Positions 23,430-35,357 of a stretch of DNA of 64,000 bases are shown here, one piece after another. Position numbers and translations under genes: made by a program. The DNA is from Petrosia ficiformis (Eukaryota > Porifera > Demospongiae > Haplosclerida > Petrosiidae): the NCBI GenBank assembly GCA_947044365.1, contig OX345640.1, positions 7,364,410 to 7,428,409 on the forward strand. The letters run 5' to 3'. The notes under the pieces are model-generated. The model made no database searches. It was not told where the DNA came from and saw only the letters and a program-made list of their open reading frames with translations. Positions within the stretch are counted from its first letter, which is position 1, and each line of letters opens with the position of its first letter.

Positions 23430-23786
23430 GGTTCTGGAAACACAAGATATCGAAATTTACTGAAGAAATCTCCAGTGGTTTCGTTTGATGAGGGCCGGCT
23501 GTATCAGCATCATGGAATGACCTAGGCATTGCTCTAGATGTTTCACTTAATGTTCGTCAAGGTTTACAAACTTCCAACCTGGATAATGATTGGAAGCTGG
23601 AAACAGTACTTCAAAAATGACATAGCATTGCTCTAGGCATCAGAAGTAACGTGGGAGACAATTCTAAAAGTACTAGTTGAATGTGAACAATGTAACATTG
23701 CTAGAGAAGAGCAAGAATACTTGGAGGAACCAGAAGTCTACAAAAAATATTATTTTAAAAAGGATTTTATTCTTTTTGCCGAATAG
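23430..23786 (+). pseudogene. decayed Death-domain exon
   Basis: After an acceptor-like TATAG at about 23430, two frames together give a Death-domain pattern. From 23498 it reads SASWNDLGIALDVSLNVRQG and later LETVLQK, then a TGA at 23618-23620 where the family has tryptophan. About 45 bp later a one-base shift brings in TWETILKVLVECEQCN, which continues to a TAG at 23784. W..LG..L, the mid-helix LE..L.KW and the C-terminal TW..IL..L match the canonical Death fold. An earlier frame break lies before 23498. It sits 6 kb upstream of two intact Death-domain genes but is not a close copy of them. Confidence 0.6.
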
Positions 23787-24346
23787 CTCTTTTTATAACT
23801 TTAATTTTTTTTGGAATAAAAGTACTATAAAGTAAGTGTGGTAAACTCTCCCCCTATTAATATGAAGGTCTTTACCAAGAGCTAATGAGCGGCACTCATA
23901 AGCTACTGTATTTACTCATTTAGTTATTACACAAATACGTATGTGTACTTCTCTTATTAAGACTGAAAAGCTACCGTCAGATTATATCATATCATTGTTG
24001 TTGACTTATTATAATGGTAATAGTTTCCTGTGATGAAACACTTTACACTTCTTCTTGCCAAATCTTTGTGAGTTAGCTGAATGCTCAGTGAGATGTTGAA
24101 TAGTTTTGATCACATGCATAATTCAGTACAAGAATTAATATAATTTCTGTGGAATGAACCAGGCTGTGAAACAAAAAAGATGAGAAGTCCTTAATAAATG
24201 TAAGGCAGAACCAAATGGAATTGCATATTATAGACTTTATCTTGTACTGAGTTTCATTTGACACAGAAGAGTCTTGACTGACAAAATGTACAATATCAGT
24301 TTGCACTATGGCATTTTCTCCATGTAAATTTCACTACTATAAATAA
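23787..24346. other. no recognised feature
   Basis: AT-rich intergenic sequence with no supported ORF or repeat structure. Confidence 0.35.
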
Positions 24347-24516
24347 CACAATCCATGCACTAATAAACAAGATGACTGTTTATATGGTGGAAGCACCTGT
24401 ATTATCATAGTATAGTCACTAGTTAATAAAGCACAATCCATGCACTAATAAACAAGATGACTGTTTATATGGTGGAAGCACCTGTGTTATATATAGTATA
24501 GTCAGTAGTTAATTTA
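24347..24516. repeat. 85-bp tandem duplication
   Basis: CACAATCCATGCACTAATAA, AACAAGATGACTGTTTATATG and GGTGGAAGCACCTGT occur twice, offset by 85 bp (starts 24347 and 24432), with slight differences at the end of each unit. Confidence 0.85.
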
Positions 24517-24636
24517 AGTGGTTGTTAATCAAATGTGTATTAGCAAAGAAAATATATTTTTATGGTTTCTACTTGACAACAGTGATGTCAAATGTGCATA
24601 CTTTTGTGTTATTATGTATAAAATACATGTACATAT

Positions 24637-24755
24637 ATATAGCCCTGTTTGGAGGTGGTTATGAACTGTTGAGATAATTAATCTCGGGGTACACCCTCAA
24701 CCAATTATCTTGTGGGTGTTATATGTCCATAACTACCTCCAACCAGAGCTATATC
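24637..24755. mobile_element. hairpin MITE
   Basis: TATAGCCCTGTTTGGAGGTGG to TTATGAAC is inverted as CATAACTACCTCCAACCAGAGCTATA. Imperfect arms of about 35 bp plus inner arms around GATAATTAATCTCGGGGTAC; no ORF. Confidence 0.6.
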
Positions 24756-26297
24756 CTATACATATACCACAATGCATGGGTGATCACCATGGTAACCTTT
24801 GATGTATCACAGGAGATATATGCCATAACATGAATTGATAGAATAATAGTTGATAAGTTTTTCACATTATATTCGTACAAACAATACTACAGAATATTAT
24901 ATTTATGTATACTTATATACATTCATTATAGTGTAATTGATTATGAGAATGCATAGACTTTAATAACCTGATATGGTAATAATTATAATGTGTTATAGAC
25001 TATGTCAACAGACACCTTAAGGGAAATATATGTCACATATGCAGTATAGTATCATACTATCATTAACCCATCCCATTGGTCAATAAATTATTGTATGTTA
25101 TTACTTATCTCAATACTGGGAATGGCTAACATTATAGTTCTTTATTGGGAATGTTATGAAACTTTTATCTTCTTAGAAGAGGCTATACATGTACTGTAAC
25201 TAAGCATCTCATAACTCATTAGTATGTGATGACTTTATATGTACTATAGTGTATAGTTTAATGTTATAAAGTTAATACATGATTATACTATAACTCAATA
25301 ATGAATATGAATGACAAATATATTTTAACACATATTCCATTTACTAAATATACAAACACATCTCACCTTCTACATAAAAATTTAAGAGGATGGATATTCC
25401 TGACTTCTCTTTAGAGAATTGAAAGTCATTGTTACCAATGTATCAATATTATTTTATATTTGAAATCTTATATAGTTTATGACAAATTATGTGTTCTTAA
25501 TGTTTTCATCATATCTCCTAAAAATAATCATTAATATTTAAAACATTTTGATCCATACATACTTTTATTAATGTTTGATACTATGTACGAATATAGTTTA
25601 GATATTATATATTGTATTTATTGGTTAATACATCCTCTCTTTTATTATTGAGTTACTTGTTTCGTAAGAGCATTTGGATCAACATTATATTTAAATTATG
25701 ATTGAAGAAATAAAACAGAATTTTTGAACAAACTGTTAACTAGAAAATGGAAAATAATAAAAGCAGATAGTTTGAAACATGAGCTCTTATGAACTATATA
25801 GCTAACTGCTTTGTAAATTTCAACCCTAATGTTGTATTCCTCACCTCTGCAGTTGAGGGTGAGGTTGACTAAATTCATATCAGTTTGTGTTACACTTGTT
25901 AATTAAGTGAATGTTAACAGAATATTGAAATGTGGATAGTAAACTGTTTATTGCAGTAAGTAGCAGTACAGAAATATTTAGAGCCTTAATTTATGAGATA
26001 TTATATAGTAGATTGTACTTTAGAAATACTATGCATACACTTGTACATATATACAAATGCTCATAATTTTATAAGGTGCACATTATAATAATTTTTGTGT
26101 TTGTTTATACAACACAAACCTCATCATAATTAATTTGAGTTGATGGTTACTTTAATAAAATCAATGGTTAATTTTCACAAATTTCTATAAGAAGCTGATC
26201 TAAACAGATTTTATGTCATTTGGTATTACAATTGATTAAATTATTATAAATGTGTTAATGTATCAGATAACACTATACCTGTATAATTATGTAATAG
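24756..26297. other. no recognised feature
   Basis: Very AT-rich intergenic sequence; small open frames lack domains. Confidence 0.35.
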
Positions 26298-26471
26298 TTA
26301 GAACACACTTTACCGTGATTACGTGTTTTAATGTAGCACGAGGGCGGGTCAATAAAGGTCGAGTTTACATAATGCACGAGCCGAAGGCGAGTGCGTTATG
26401 TAAATGAGACCTTTATTGACCGCCCAAGTGCTACATTGAAACACACGATGCACTGTCAAGTGTGTTCTAAG
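26298..26471. repeat. 174-bp near-perfect inverted repeat (foldback)
   Basis: TTAGAACACACTT to GTAGCAC, CGGGTCAATAAAGGTC and TTACATAATGCACGAG are mirrored by CTCG-like TGCGTTATGTAAA, GACCTTTATTGACCGCCC, GTGCTAC and AAGTGTGTTCTAA. The centre is GCCGAAGGCGAG. The whole unit could fold as one long hairpin, typical of a palindromic MITE. Confidence 0.8.
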
Positions 26472-26819
26472 TAATTTATTGACGATCTGGTGAACTACCA
26501 CCGTTGTTGAAGCAGCTTCGTTAGTAGAGGTGAGCAAAGTGTGCAATAACTATTTATTGCACGCAAAAGTGTGCAATAAGTGATTTAATGGTCAATCACG
26601 TGACGCAATATCTGCACTCTGATTGGCCACAGGTCACATGATCAGCAATAAATGTGAATATATAATGTGTTATTTTATTTAGTAATAGACTCACCCATCT
26701 ATCTATTCATCTATGTATTTATCTATCTATGTGTTTATTTTGTCATTATAGTCTTGTTATTATAATTACTGGATTGGTGACAGTTATGACAGATAACATA
26801 GCATAAAGCTAGAAGCTAT

Positions 26820-27330
26820 CTTAATACTTAATAGTCAAGAATATTTGGTACATTCATGACACAGTTCTTTTCACTGTGTTAAAGTTTAGTTTATACACAC
26901 TGGTAACATACATATTCATGTCATTCTTCACTGCCCATTCTTCACTGCCCATTCTTCACTGCCCATAATCACAATACTACTAATATAACATGAATCTCTT
27001 CACTATACATGATAAGTATAGGGACAGTACTGAAATAGTGAAAATATTTGTTACTGAGTACTTTTAACAATTGATTTTGTGTACAGTCATAATTATTATT
27101 ATCATAATAATAATGTTAGCTGTATAATTACTATATATGTAAATATAAATAAATATTAAAAAGTCAAAGTCTGAGATGAGAGGTGTAACACAAGCTTAAG
27201 ATATTATATTTCATGATCTATGAGAACAGATAAGAAGTACTGTATTCATAATGTTATTGCATACAGTATAACAATATTGATGTGTTGTTTATGAAATCTC
27301 ATATTACATATAGTATGACCTTAGTTGAAA
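26820..27330. repeat. 0.5-kb direct duplication, copy 1
   Basis: Matches 27462-27925 closely (shared AATAGTCAAGAATATTTGGT, AAGTCAAAGTCTGAGATGAG, TATGAGAACAGATAAGAAGT). Contains a triple CTGCCCATTCTTCA micro-repeat absent in the second copy. It ends in the same GTTACCACA..AAGG..GGAACA module found upstream of the Death-domain genes. Confidence 0.85.
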
Positions 27331-27461
27331 TAGAGTTACCACAGAAAGGATTGGAACACATGATATATAATCATAATACTAATTCTTAATCATGTCAACA
27401 GATACATACTATTTGTAATCTAGCAATCATTTATTATATAATCTAGAGGCTATATTATAAC

Positions 27462-27925
27462 TTACTTAATAGTCAAGAATATTTGGTACATTCATGACAT
27501 AGTTCTTTCACTGTGTTAAAGTTAGTTATACACACTTGTAACATACATATTCATGTACATTCTTCGCTGCCCATAATCACAATACTACTAATATAACATG
27601 AATCTCTTCACTGTACATGATAAGTATGTCATAATTATTATTATCATAATAATTATGTTGATAATGTTAGCTGTATAATTATTATATATGTACATGTACA
27701 TATAAATAAATATTAAAAAGTCAAAGTCTGAGATGAGAGGTGTAACACAAGCTTAAGATATTATATTTCATGATCTATGAGAACAGATAAGAAGTACTGT
27801 ATTCATAATGTTATTGCATACAGTATAACAATATTGATGTGTTGTTTATGAAATCTCATATTACATCAAGTATGACCTTAGTTGAAATAGAGTTACCACG
27901 AAAAGGGGTGGAACACATGATATAA
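27462..27925. repeat. 0.5-kb direct duplication, copy 2
   Basis: Second copy of 26820-27330. Partial further copies lie at about 29215-29300 (TTGAGATTAGAGGTGTAGCACAAGC region in pieces), directly upstream of the first Death-domain gene. The series suggests repeated tandem duplication of that gene's upstream region. Confidence 0.85.
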
Positions 27926-29214
27926 ATAATATATAAATTATATAGATTGATTGATGTTTGTATTATTCCTGTTTCCATCATGGTACACCAATTTGTTGTA
28001 TGGAGTACAATATTATTAATGTATTGTATTGTGATGTTAAGATGAAATATATATTCTCATATTTGAATTATATAATTTTTAGTTTTGGGAAATGTTCTAA
28101 ACTTACACATAACCAATTCTTATTATTAATTAGTAATTAAGTGAAAAGTAAAAGGTGTTTATGTAACAAGTGCCTTATCATAATTATTAATATTAATATT
28201 CAGAAATAACTTATGAATTGTACATTAATAACTATACTCAGGTAACACAATCTATATAATTATAAATGTGTAATGTTACAAGTCTCTATAGTAATGCATT
28301 CATTCATTCATTTATCTATTTAATGTCAATCTGTATATCTATTTGTTTCTTTATCTATCTGTTCATTCTCTCTTTTCAGTTACATTTCTGATTTTGATCA
28401 TGTTGCTTGTTGTATTAGAATACCACTGTAAAGAATATTGGTTACTAACGTTATATGTTTACACGAGTACATGTTAGTTAGTTACCAACAACTGTAATAA
28501 ATTATTTTTATATAATTACATATGTGTGTGTTTGATAACGAGACAATAGGACTATAATATTATTGCACTGTTAATAAATTAAAATGCTGACATTGTATTT
28601 ATCACATGTCATAAATGGGTGGACTAATAGTGGGCATCATACGATATTTGTATTACTAATTACTAAAAAGGGAAGACTTTATGTTTCATGCGGAGGGCAG
28701 CTCATCAGTGAATATAGTATTGTATTAATATACTTGGATTGTCTATGGCAGACGACAATAATCTATATCTTCTACTACAAGCAGTTAGAGGCTAGTCCAT
28801 TGCCCGCATGATATATACATACTAGCAACTTAATTAAATACTCAATGTTTAGTTATTTGTTCACACACACTGTACATTCATAATCACAAAGCAATTAAAA
28901 CTACTCCTGTTGTCATTATATACCTGATACTATTTATAGTGAGAGTACTGATCTATTTGTGTCACTGAGCACTGTTAAAATACATTTTGTTTATATGTAC
29001 AGTCACACATACTCATAATATGATGTTATAGTATACAATGATACAATTACTACCTATCTACATGTAAATGTACATGTATGTATGATATTTGGCTTGTGAC
29101 AGGATAGTACATTATGCATGTTCAAAAGCCAATGTAGATAATACACAGAATAATTATGTTGATTTAGTATCAACATGGTACAATTACTACCTATGTACAC
29201 ACATGCATATATGA
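27926..29214. other. no recognised feature
   Basis: AT-rich sequence with short open frames lacking domains. Confidence 0.35.
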
Positions 29215-29326
29215 ATATGTTGAGTTTGAGATTAGAGGTGTAGCACAAGCTTAAGATATCAAGTGAACAGATAAGAAGAACTGTATTCATAAATTGTGCA
29301 TAATAATTGTTTATGAATACATATAG

Positions 29327-29412
29327 TTTGACCTTAGGTTACCACAAAAAGGGGTGGAATAACCTAGTGTCTGATGTTTCAACAAAGGGTGGACTCTTTT
29401 AGTTGTATATAA
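29327..29412 (+). promoter_or_regulatory. putative promoter of Death-domain gene 1
   Basis: A conserved block GACCTTAGGTTACCACAAAA, AGGGGTGGAATAACCTAGTG, CTGATGTTTCAACAAAGG precedes TATATAA at 29406-29412, about 180 bp before the ATG. The same block and TATATAA occur at the same place upstream of gene 2. Conservation between copies and the TATA word are seen; promoter function is inferred. Confidence 0.55.
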
Positions 29413-29589
29413 GTCTGATGTCATTTCACTTAATTTTAGACCTACATCTGCTTTCATCTAATCAAAAAGAAGACTTAGATTAACTAAAGTGAGTTACTAT
29501 CATTATATTATTACTATTGTTTACTAAGACAATATGCATGTGTGGGAAATTACTATGGTATATTATATCTATACCTAGGATTGGAGATC

Positions 29590-31036
29590 ATGGATGTTTG
29601 GGATAGCAGACCTGAGCTTTTAGAGCTTCAAAATCAAGTTATGACTACACATTGGGTAGCTCTAGGTTTACAACTAGGTCTTGAAAACGATCAATTGCAG
29701 GTTATCAGACAACAGCATTTGGATAAAATTGCTGACTGCAGAAAAGAGATGTATGCATTGTGGCTGCAAACCAAGCCTAACGCAAGCAGACAACAACTAC
29801 TAGATGCCCTTAGAACTAATTCTGTTAATGAAGTTTATATGGCAGAGCAGTATGAGAAATATATTCGAGATCAACTGTCTCAAAGTGAAAGAACTCATCA
29901 TGCTAAAGGTATGATCACAAATCAAGATTATGATACGAAGTGGCAAATAGTTAGCATTTCAGAAGAAGAAGAATGTGAAACTAACCTAATCCAACTACTT
30001 TGAGTACTACTTCATAGTCATCATAAACCCCTTCATCTATCTAGTCATGTGATTCAGGGTCACTTATATCACTAAATACTTCAATATCATGTTATGGCAT
30101 CTACATGATCATTATGATTATTGGTTCGTTTTATAATATTCTATTTCACTCCCTCATTGTATTAGATATGTCACATTCACAAGCTGGTTTATCTGATACT
30201 CTTTCACATATGCAGGTAATGATATCTCATTTTATAGTTCTATAATAAAGTTTATGATCAGCTGTTAAGTGTCAAATTAAAACAAGATATAATGAGAAAA
30301 TGTATCCCTATAATTGCATGAAGTCCAACAACCTACTAAATTACCTCAACTCTTACTTTTAAACAGCTCATATATATAATAGGTTTTATAATGTATTTCA
30401 GCAATGCATGTATACATTATACAACAGCTAGTAATTGCAGTCTCCACAAGCTCATTTCTTTATACTGTGCACATTCATGAGACCTAGAATGTTTTAATAA
30501 CTACCTAAGCAATGACATATTCATTTGTGAAATGTTTGTATAGTGGTAGCTATACACAATAAACTCAGTGGGGTTTCCCACTGTGAATGTTAAACACTGT
30601 TTTGTGGTATTACAGCTATTTGGATTCCTCTGGCTTCATCCTCTGGATCCAAACAGCTGTAATCCTTCTAAAACAGTGTATAACATAATATACAATTTTA
30701 TTTGACTGTTATGTACATTAATATAGCCCTATGATGTAGCTCATCTTGATGAAAAACTGAAAAAACTAGTAAAGGAATATGAGGAGTTGAGAGAAGAGTT
30801 AGTACCCTCTGTTACCATTGGAGGAGAAGTAGTCCTCAAAAGAGAGGTTAGAACATCAGTGTTGATTTAATCAATCAAATTAATTAATCGAATGTATTTC
30901 ATAGAACACCGAAATACCAAGCAGACATCAAGCTCACAGAGATGTGTTTAGCATGGATGGCGCTTCTAACAGAGTTGGGTTTGGCAAGAATGGTGAAGAT
31001 GATGAGGATGATACAGGTTGGCAAGAGAAATCATAG
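29590..31036 (+). CDS. Death-domain protein gene 1 (206 aa, four exons)
   Basis: Exons 29590-29908, 30166-30215, 30727-30846 and 30905-31036 join in frame (phases 1, 0, 0) to 206 codons plus TAG. Start chosen at the first ATG (MDVWDSRPELLEL); in-frame sequence upstream has no ATG in either paralogue. Residues about 15-90 are a Death domain: W.ALGLQLGL, CRKEMYALWLQT, SRQQLLDALRTNSVNEV. The second exon is 17 residues; the third has a charged coiled-coil-like helix (DEKLKKLVKEYEELREEL); the last is acidic near its end (GEDDEDDTGWQEKS). There is no enzyme or NACHT domain, so it resembles a free-standing adaptor; this role is inferred. A hAT MITE sits 230 bp after the stop. Tandem paralogue at 33425. 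Confidence 0.8.
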
Positions 31037-31214
31037 TATTAGTGCTAGAAACAGATGTAGGAATATCCCTGTGTAAATTGTAGTTAAACAAAGTGTTGAA
31101 GCATGTCATTTAGGGATTTTAGGCCTAATTATATAATTACTGTAGTATCAGCCACTAAAGTAAGATAATAGGTGTACCTAAATGGCAATATGTCCACACT
31201 TTGTTTGGCTACTT

Positions 31215-31220
<6 letters not shown>

Positions 31221-31253
<33 letters not shown>
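31221..31253. repeat. (AC)n microsatellite
   Basis: About 16 CA dinucleotides just before the hAT MITE; the paralogous site at 34874 has only a few, so the tract expanded after duplication. Confidence 0.85.
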
Positions 31254-31255
<2 letters not shown>

Positions 31256-31268
31256 GTGTATATAATCC

Positions 31269-31615
31269 CAGGGGTGGGTCTACAGGGGGGGCAGGGAGGG
31301 CAGGGAGGGCAATTGCCCACTCTATAAGTTTTTATGAAAATTTATTTGAAAATTGTAAAAAAATAGAGTTGTTTACATATGCATAAATGATATGATGGGT
31401 GGAGTTAGTTTACCAACTGGTCAATCAGTTTCTCAAGCTTAATTCTGCTTTTAAAATTTGGACACAGAAAATAATCTATTATTGAGCATAGCGCCGTATG
31501 CCTAAATTAAGTGACCACACTCCTCGTGAATAATTAATGAGGCAAAAAAATGTTTTGCGGCACGGTTCGCATGCTGTGTTCATTCTACCTTATAAAATTT
31601 CTAAATACACCACTG
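31269..31615. mobile_element. hAT MITE downstream of Death-domain gene 1
   Basis: Starts CAGGGGTGGGTCTACAGG and ends in TTTCTAAATACACCACTG. Flanks are TATAATCC (31261-31268) and TATAATTC (31616-31623). The orthologous copy at 34896-35234 keeps a perfect TATAATCC duplication, confirming the boundaries. Confidence 0.8.
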
Positions 31616-31928
31616 TATAATTCATAATCTCAGTATAATAATTACAAGTATCGTCTGCAATAATTTTCTTCACAATCTGCACAGTTGTGTTGAGAGTACT
31701 TCATTATGAGTGCATTCATAAAATGCAAACATCATTATTTATATGTTGATATAACACACTGTATGGTTGTTATATAAAACTGGAATTGAACTATTGTGAT
31801 ATTTGAAAATAGTTAAACACAAAAGTATTGATTTCAGCAGTATCGCCCTGGCCTACTATATACCTACAACATCAATAACATTTTATTAGTAGCCAAATAT
31901 TAGAATTAAATATATCCATGTACATACT

Positions 31929-32348
31929 CAGTCTGGCATTGCCACCCACTTTGCATACGAGGAAGTGGTCTGGTGACACTCATATACTAAACTCGTTCTG
32001 ATGGAATGTCCGGAATGTAATTAATAATTTAAGAGGTGTAAACACGTGGCCCATAATAAGGATGTTTTGCTGTGCTTGTGACATAGATTTATCCTCTTGT
32101 CCAAGAGAAAGAAGAAGTTTAAGTGAGGATGGACAGGGGACATTAGAAACAAGAGAAAGAATATTTTCTGTTTTGATATACCTTCCATGTTGCTTCTATA
32201 ATGATATTCATGAATCATAATGAGATTCATAAGGTAAAAGTATGTAATAATTAACCGCTGCAGCTACAGCTGCGGCAGAACGAGTTTAGTATATGAGTGT
32301 CCCCAGACCACTTCCTCGTATGCAAATTGGGCGGCAACGCCAGACTAG
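31929..32348. mobile_element. hAT-like MITE with TIRs of about 72 bp, 8-bp target duplication
   Basis: The left arm GTCTGGCATTGCCACCCACT, TTGCATACGAGGAAGTGGTC, TCATATACTAAACTCGTTCTG is mirrored almost perfectly at the right end. TACATACT flanks both sides (31921-31928 and 32349-32356). The empty site with a single TACATACT is intact at 35631-35638 in the second Death-gene segment. Confidence 0.9.
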
Positions 32349-32596
32349 TACATACTAGCATACATTACAAGATTGTACACTATAGTACCTTCAGAAATAC
32401 AGTCAGGAGCATTACCACCACTCTTTAAAAAAGATTTAAAATACCTATTAATAGTTGTTTATGACTTCACATCATATGTGCTCAGCAGTGTTTGGGTGTG
32501 GCTCCCAGGGCATGATTCATAACAATTGAGAAAAGACCAGGCCTTGCTGAGCTTTTAAAATCAGGTCATAACTACTAAATAAATAAATACATCTCC

Positions 32597-32770
32597 TGGA
32601 GCTTTGTTGGCAGTGAGGATGTTTTTGCTGTTCTGCCCACTGGTTATAGCAAATCTCTGTGTTACCAGTGCTTGCCATTTATCTTTGATAGTCTCAGAAC
32701 TGACAGATTGCTATCTGTCATTCTTGTTATCAGCCCTCTAGTAGCTCTAATAAAGGATCAGGTCAGAAAG
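32597..32770 (+). pseudogene. RecQ-like helicase fragment
   Basis: One frame reads FAVLPTGYSKSLCYQCLPFI and, after about 15 residues, VILVISPLVALIKDQVRK. This is the motif I (Walker A) to Ia region of RecQ helicases as found in transposon-carried copies. The Walker A lysine-flanking glycine (expected TGxGKS) is S, and there is no helicase sequence before or after, so it is a dead fragment. It is absent from the second Death-gene segment. Confidence 0.7.
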
Positions 32771-33192
32771 CATTATTCTAGGGGTAATCATGGTAGTCAT
32801 ATGCACATTGGTTTATTAGCAGCTCATTTATATCTATATCAACATTCAATTCCTCAAAACACTCCACTATTAACATTTTCTAAACTTGTAAAGTCTTGGA
32901 GTAAGAAGGTTTTAGTATATAATATCTGTTTGTTGTCTGTGAGGTACAACTCAAAACATAAAATGGATTGAGATGCCATGAGCTACACCCACATGGCAAG
33001 CAGAGCCCCACCCAAAGCCATATAAGCGCTGCACAAGTTGAGTATACGCTGCAGTCCTGACCCTCCATAAATGCAAGGTCTGGCCACACCTGACTATTCC
33101 TTTACTACATACATGTAAATATGTTGTGTGTATGTGAGACAGACATTATATTAACCCTATCAAAAAGAATAATAATTGTAACATGTATATAG

Positions 33193-33280
33193 TATAACCT
33201 TAGGTTACCACAAAAAGGGGTAGAATAACCTAGTGTCAACACATACCTGATGTTTCAACAAAGGGGTGGACTGTATATAA
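33193..33280 (+). promoter_or_regulatory. putative promoter of Death-domain gene 2
   Basis: Same module as at 29327: ACCTTAGGTTACCACAAAAA, GGGGTAGAATAACCTAGTGT, TGATGTTTCAACAAAGGGG, then TATATAA at 33274-33280, about 150 bp before ATG 33425. A 10-bp insertion (CAACACATAC) lies within the block compared with gene 1. Confidence 0.55.
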
Positions 33281-33424
33281 GTCAGATGTCATTTCACTTT
33301 TTTTTGTTTGCTTTATAGTAGATTAATTGAAGTGAGTTACTATTATTACTATTGTTTACTAAGACAATATGCATGTGTGGGAAATTACTATGGTATATTA
33401 TATGTATACCTAGGATTGGAGATC

Positions 33425-34691
33425 ATGGATGTTTGGAACAGCAGACCTGAGCTTTATGAGCTTCAAAATCAAGTTATGACTACACATTGGGAAGCTCTAG
33501 GTTTACAACTTGGTCTTGAAAATGATCAATTGCAGGCTATCAGACAACAGCATTTGGATAACATTGCTGACTGCAGAGAAAAGATGTTTGCATTGTGGCT
33601 GCAAACCAAGCCTAACGCAAGCAGACAACAACTACTAGATGCCCTTAGAAGTAATTCTGTTAATGAAGTTTATATGGCAGAGCAGTACGAGAAATATATT
33701 CGAGATCAATTGTCTAAAAGTGAAACAACTCATCATGCTAAAGGTATGATCACAAATCAAGATTATGATATGAAGTGGCAAATAGTTAGCATTTCAGTTG
33801 GTTCTGCATGTACATGATGATTATGAATATTAATATTTCACTTCCTAGATATGTCACATTCACAAGGTGGTTCATCTGATACTCTTCCACTTATGCAGGT
33901 AATGATATCTCTTTTACTTCATCTAGATCTATAATAAATTTTATAATCAGCTGTTGAGTGGAAAATATATAATGAGGAAAGCATCCCTATGATTGCATGA
34001 AGTCCAACAACCTACTAAGTTACTTGATTTTCAACTCTTACTTTTAAACAGCTCATATATATAATAGGTTTTATAATGTATTTCAGCAATGCATGTATAC
34101 ATTATACAACAGCTAGTAATTGCAGTCTCCACAAGCTCATTTCTTCATACTGTGCACATTCATGAGACCTAGAATGTTTTAATAACTACCTAAGCAATGA
34201 CATATTCATATGTGAAATGTTCGTATAGTGGAAGCTATACACAATAAACTCAGCAGGGTTTCCCACTGTGAATGCTGTTTGTGGTATTACAGCTATCTGG
34301 ATTCCTCGGGCTTCACCTTCTGGATCCAAACCATAATAATTATATGTGATCCACAATTTTATTTGACTGCTATGTACATTCATATAGCCCTATGATGCAG
34401 CTCATCTTCATGAAGAACTGGTAAAGGAAAATGAAAAGGAGTTGAGAGAAGAGTTAATTTTCTCTGTTAGCATTGGAGGAGAAGTAGTCCTCAAAAGAGA
34501 GGTTAGAACATCAGTGTTGATTTAATCAATCAAATTAATTAATCAAATGTATTTTATAGAACACCGAAATACCAAGCAGACATCAAGGTCACAGAGATAT
34601 GTTTAGCATGGATGGTGCTTCTAACAGAGTTGGGTTTGGCAAGGATGATGAAGATGACGAGGATAATACAGGTTGGCAAGAGAAATCATAG
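33425..34691 (+). CDS. Death-domain protein gene 2 (204 aa, four exons)
   Basis: Exons 33425-33743, 33849-33898, 34388-34501 and 34560-34691, same phases as gene 1, total 204 codons plus TAG. The Death domain (MDVWNSRPELYEL, then WEALGLQLGLENDQLQAIR and CREKMFALWLQTKPN) differs from gene 1 at only a few positions; the third exon is two codons shorter and less similar. Introns are also alignable except that intron 1 is shorter. Intact frame and splice sites suggest a working gene. Small Death-domain proteins act as adaptors by homotypic contacts with other death-fold proteins; NLR-B lies 5 kb downstream on the same strand, but partnership is speculation. Confidence 0.8.
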
Positions 34692-34895
34692 TATTAGTGC
34701 TAGAAACAGATGCAGGAATATCCCTATGTAAATTATAGTGAAACAAGGTGTTGAAGCATGTCATTTAGGGATTTTAGGTATAATTATATAATTACTGTAG
34801 TATCAGCCACTAAAGTAAGGTAATAGGTGTACCTAAATGGCAATACGTCCACACTTTGGTTTGCTACTTTCACACGCACAATGTGTATATAATCC

Positions 34896-35234
34896 CAGGG
34901 GTGGGTCTACGGGGGGGCAGGGAGGGCAATTGCCCACCCTAAGTTTTTATTTGTATGAAAATTTATTGAAAATCTTGTTATAAAAAAATTAAGTTGTGCA
35001 TAACTGATATGATGGGTGGAGTTAGTTTAACAACTATAACAACTGGTCAATCAGTTTCTCAAGCTTAATTCTTCGTTTATAATATGGACACAGAAAATAA
35101 TCTATTATTGCGCATAGCATGGTATGCCTAAATGACCACACTCCTCGTGAATAATTAATGAGGCAAAAATTTTTTGTGGCGTGCTTTGCGCACTGTGTTT
35201 GCCCTACCTTACAAAATTTCTAGACCCGTCACTG
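34896..35234. mobile_element. hAT MITE downstream of Death-domain gene 2
   Basis: A 339-bp element starting CAGGGGTGGGTCTACGG and ending TTTCTAGACCCGTCACTG, with perfect TATAATCC duplications at 34888-34895 and 35235-35242. Orthologous to 31269-31615, so the insertion predates duplication of the Death-domain gene. Confidence 0.88.
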
Positions 35235-35357
35235 TATAATCCATAATCTCAGTATAATAGTTACAAGTATCGTCTGTGATAATTTTTTCCCAATCTGCAC
35301 AGTTGTGTTGAGGGTTCTTCACTATGAATGCATTCATTATTAAGTAAAATGCAAACA

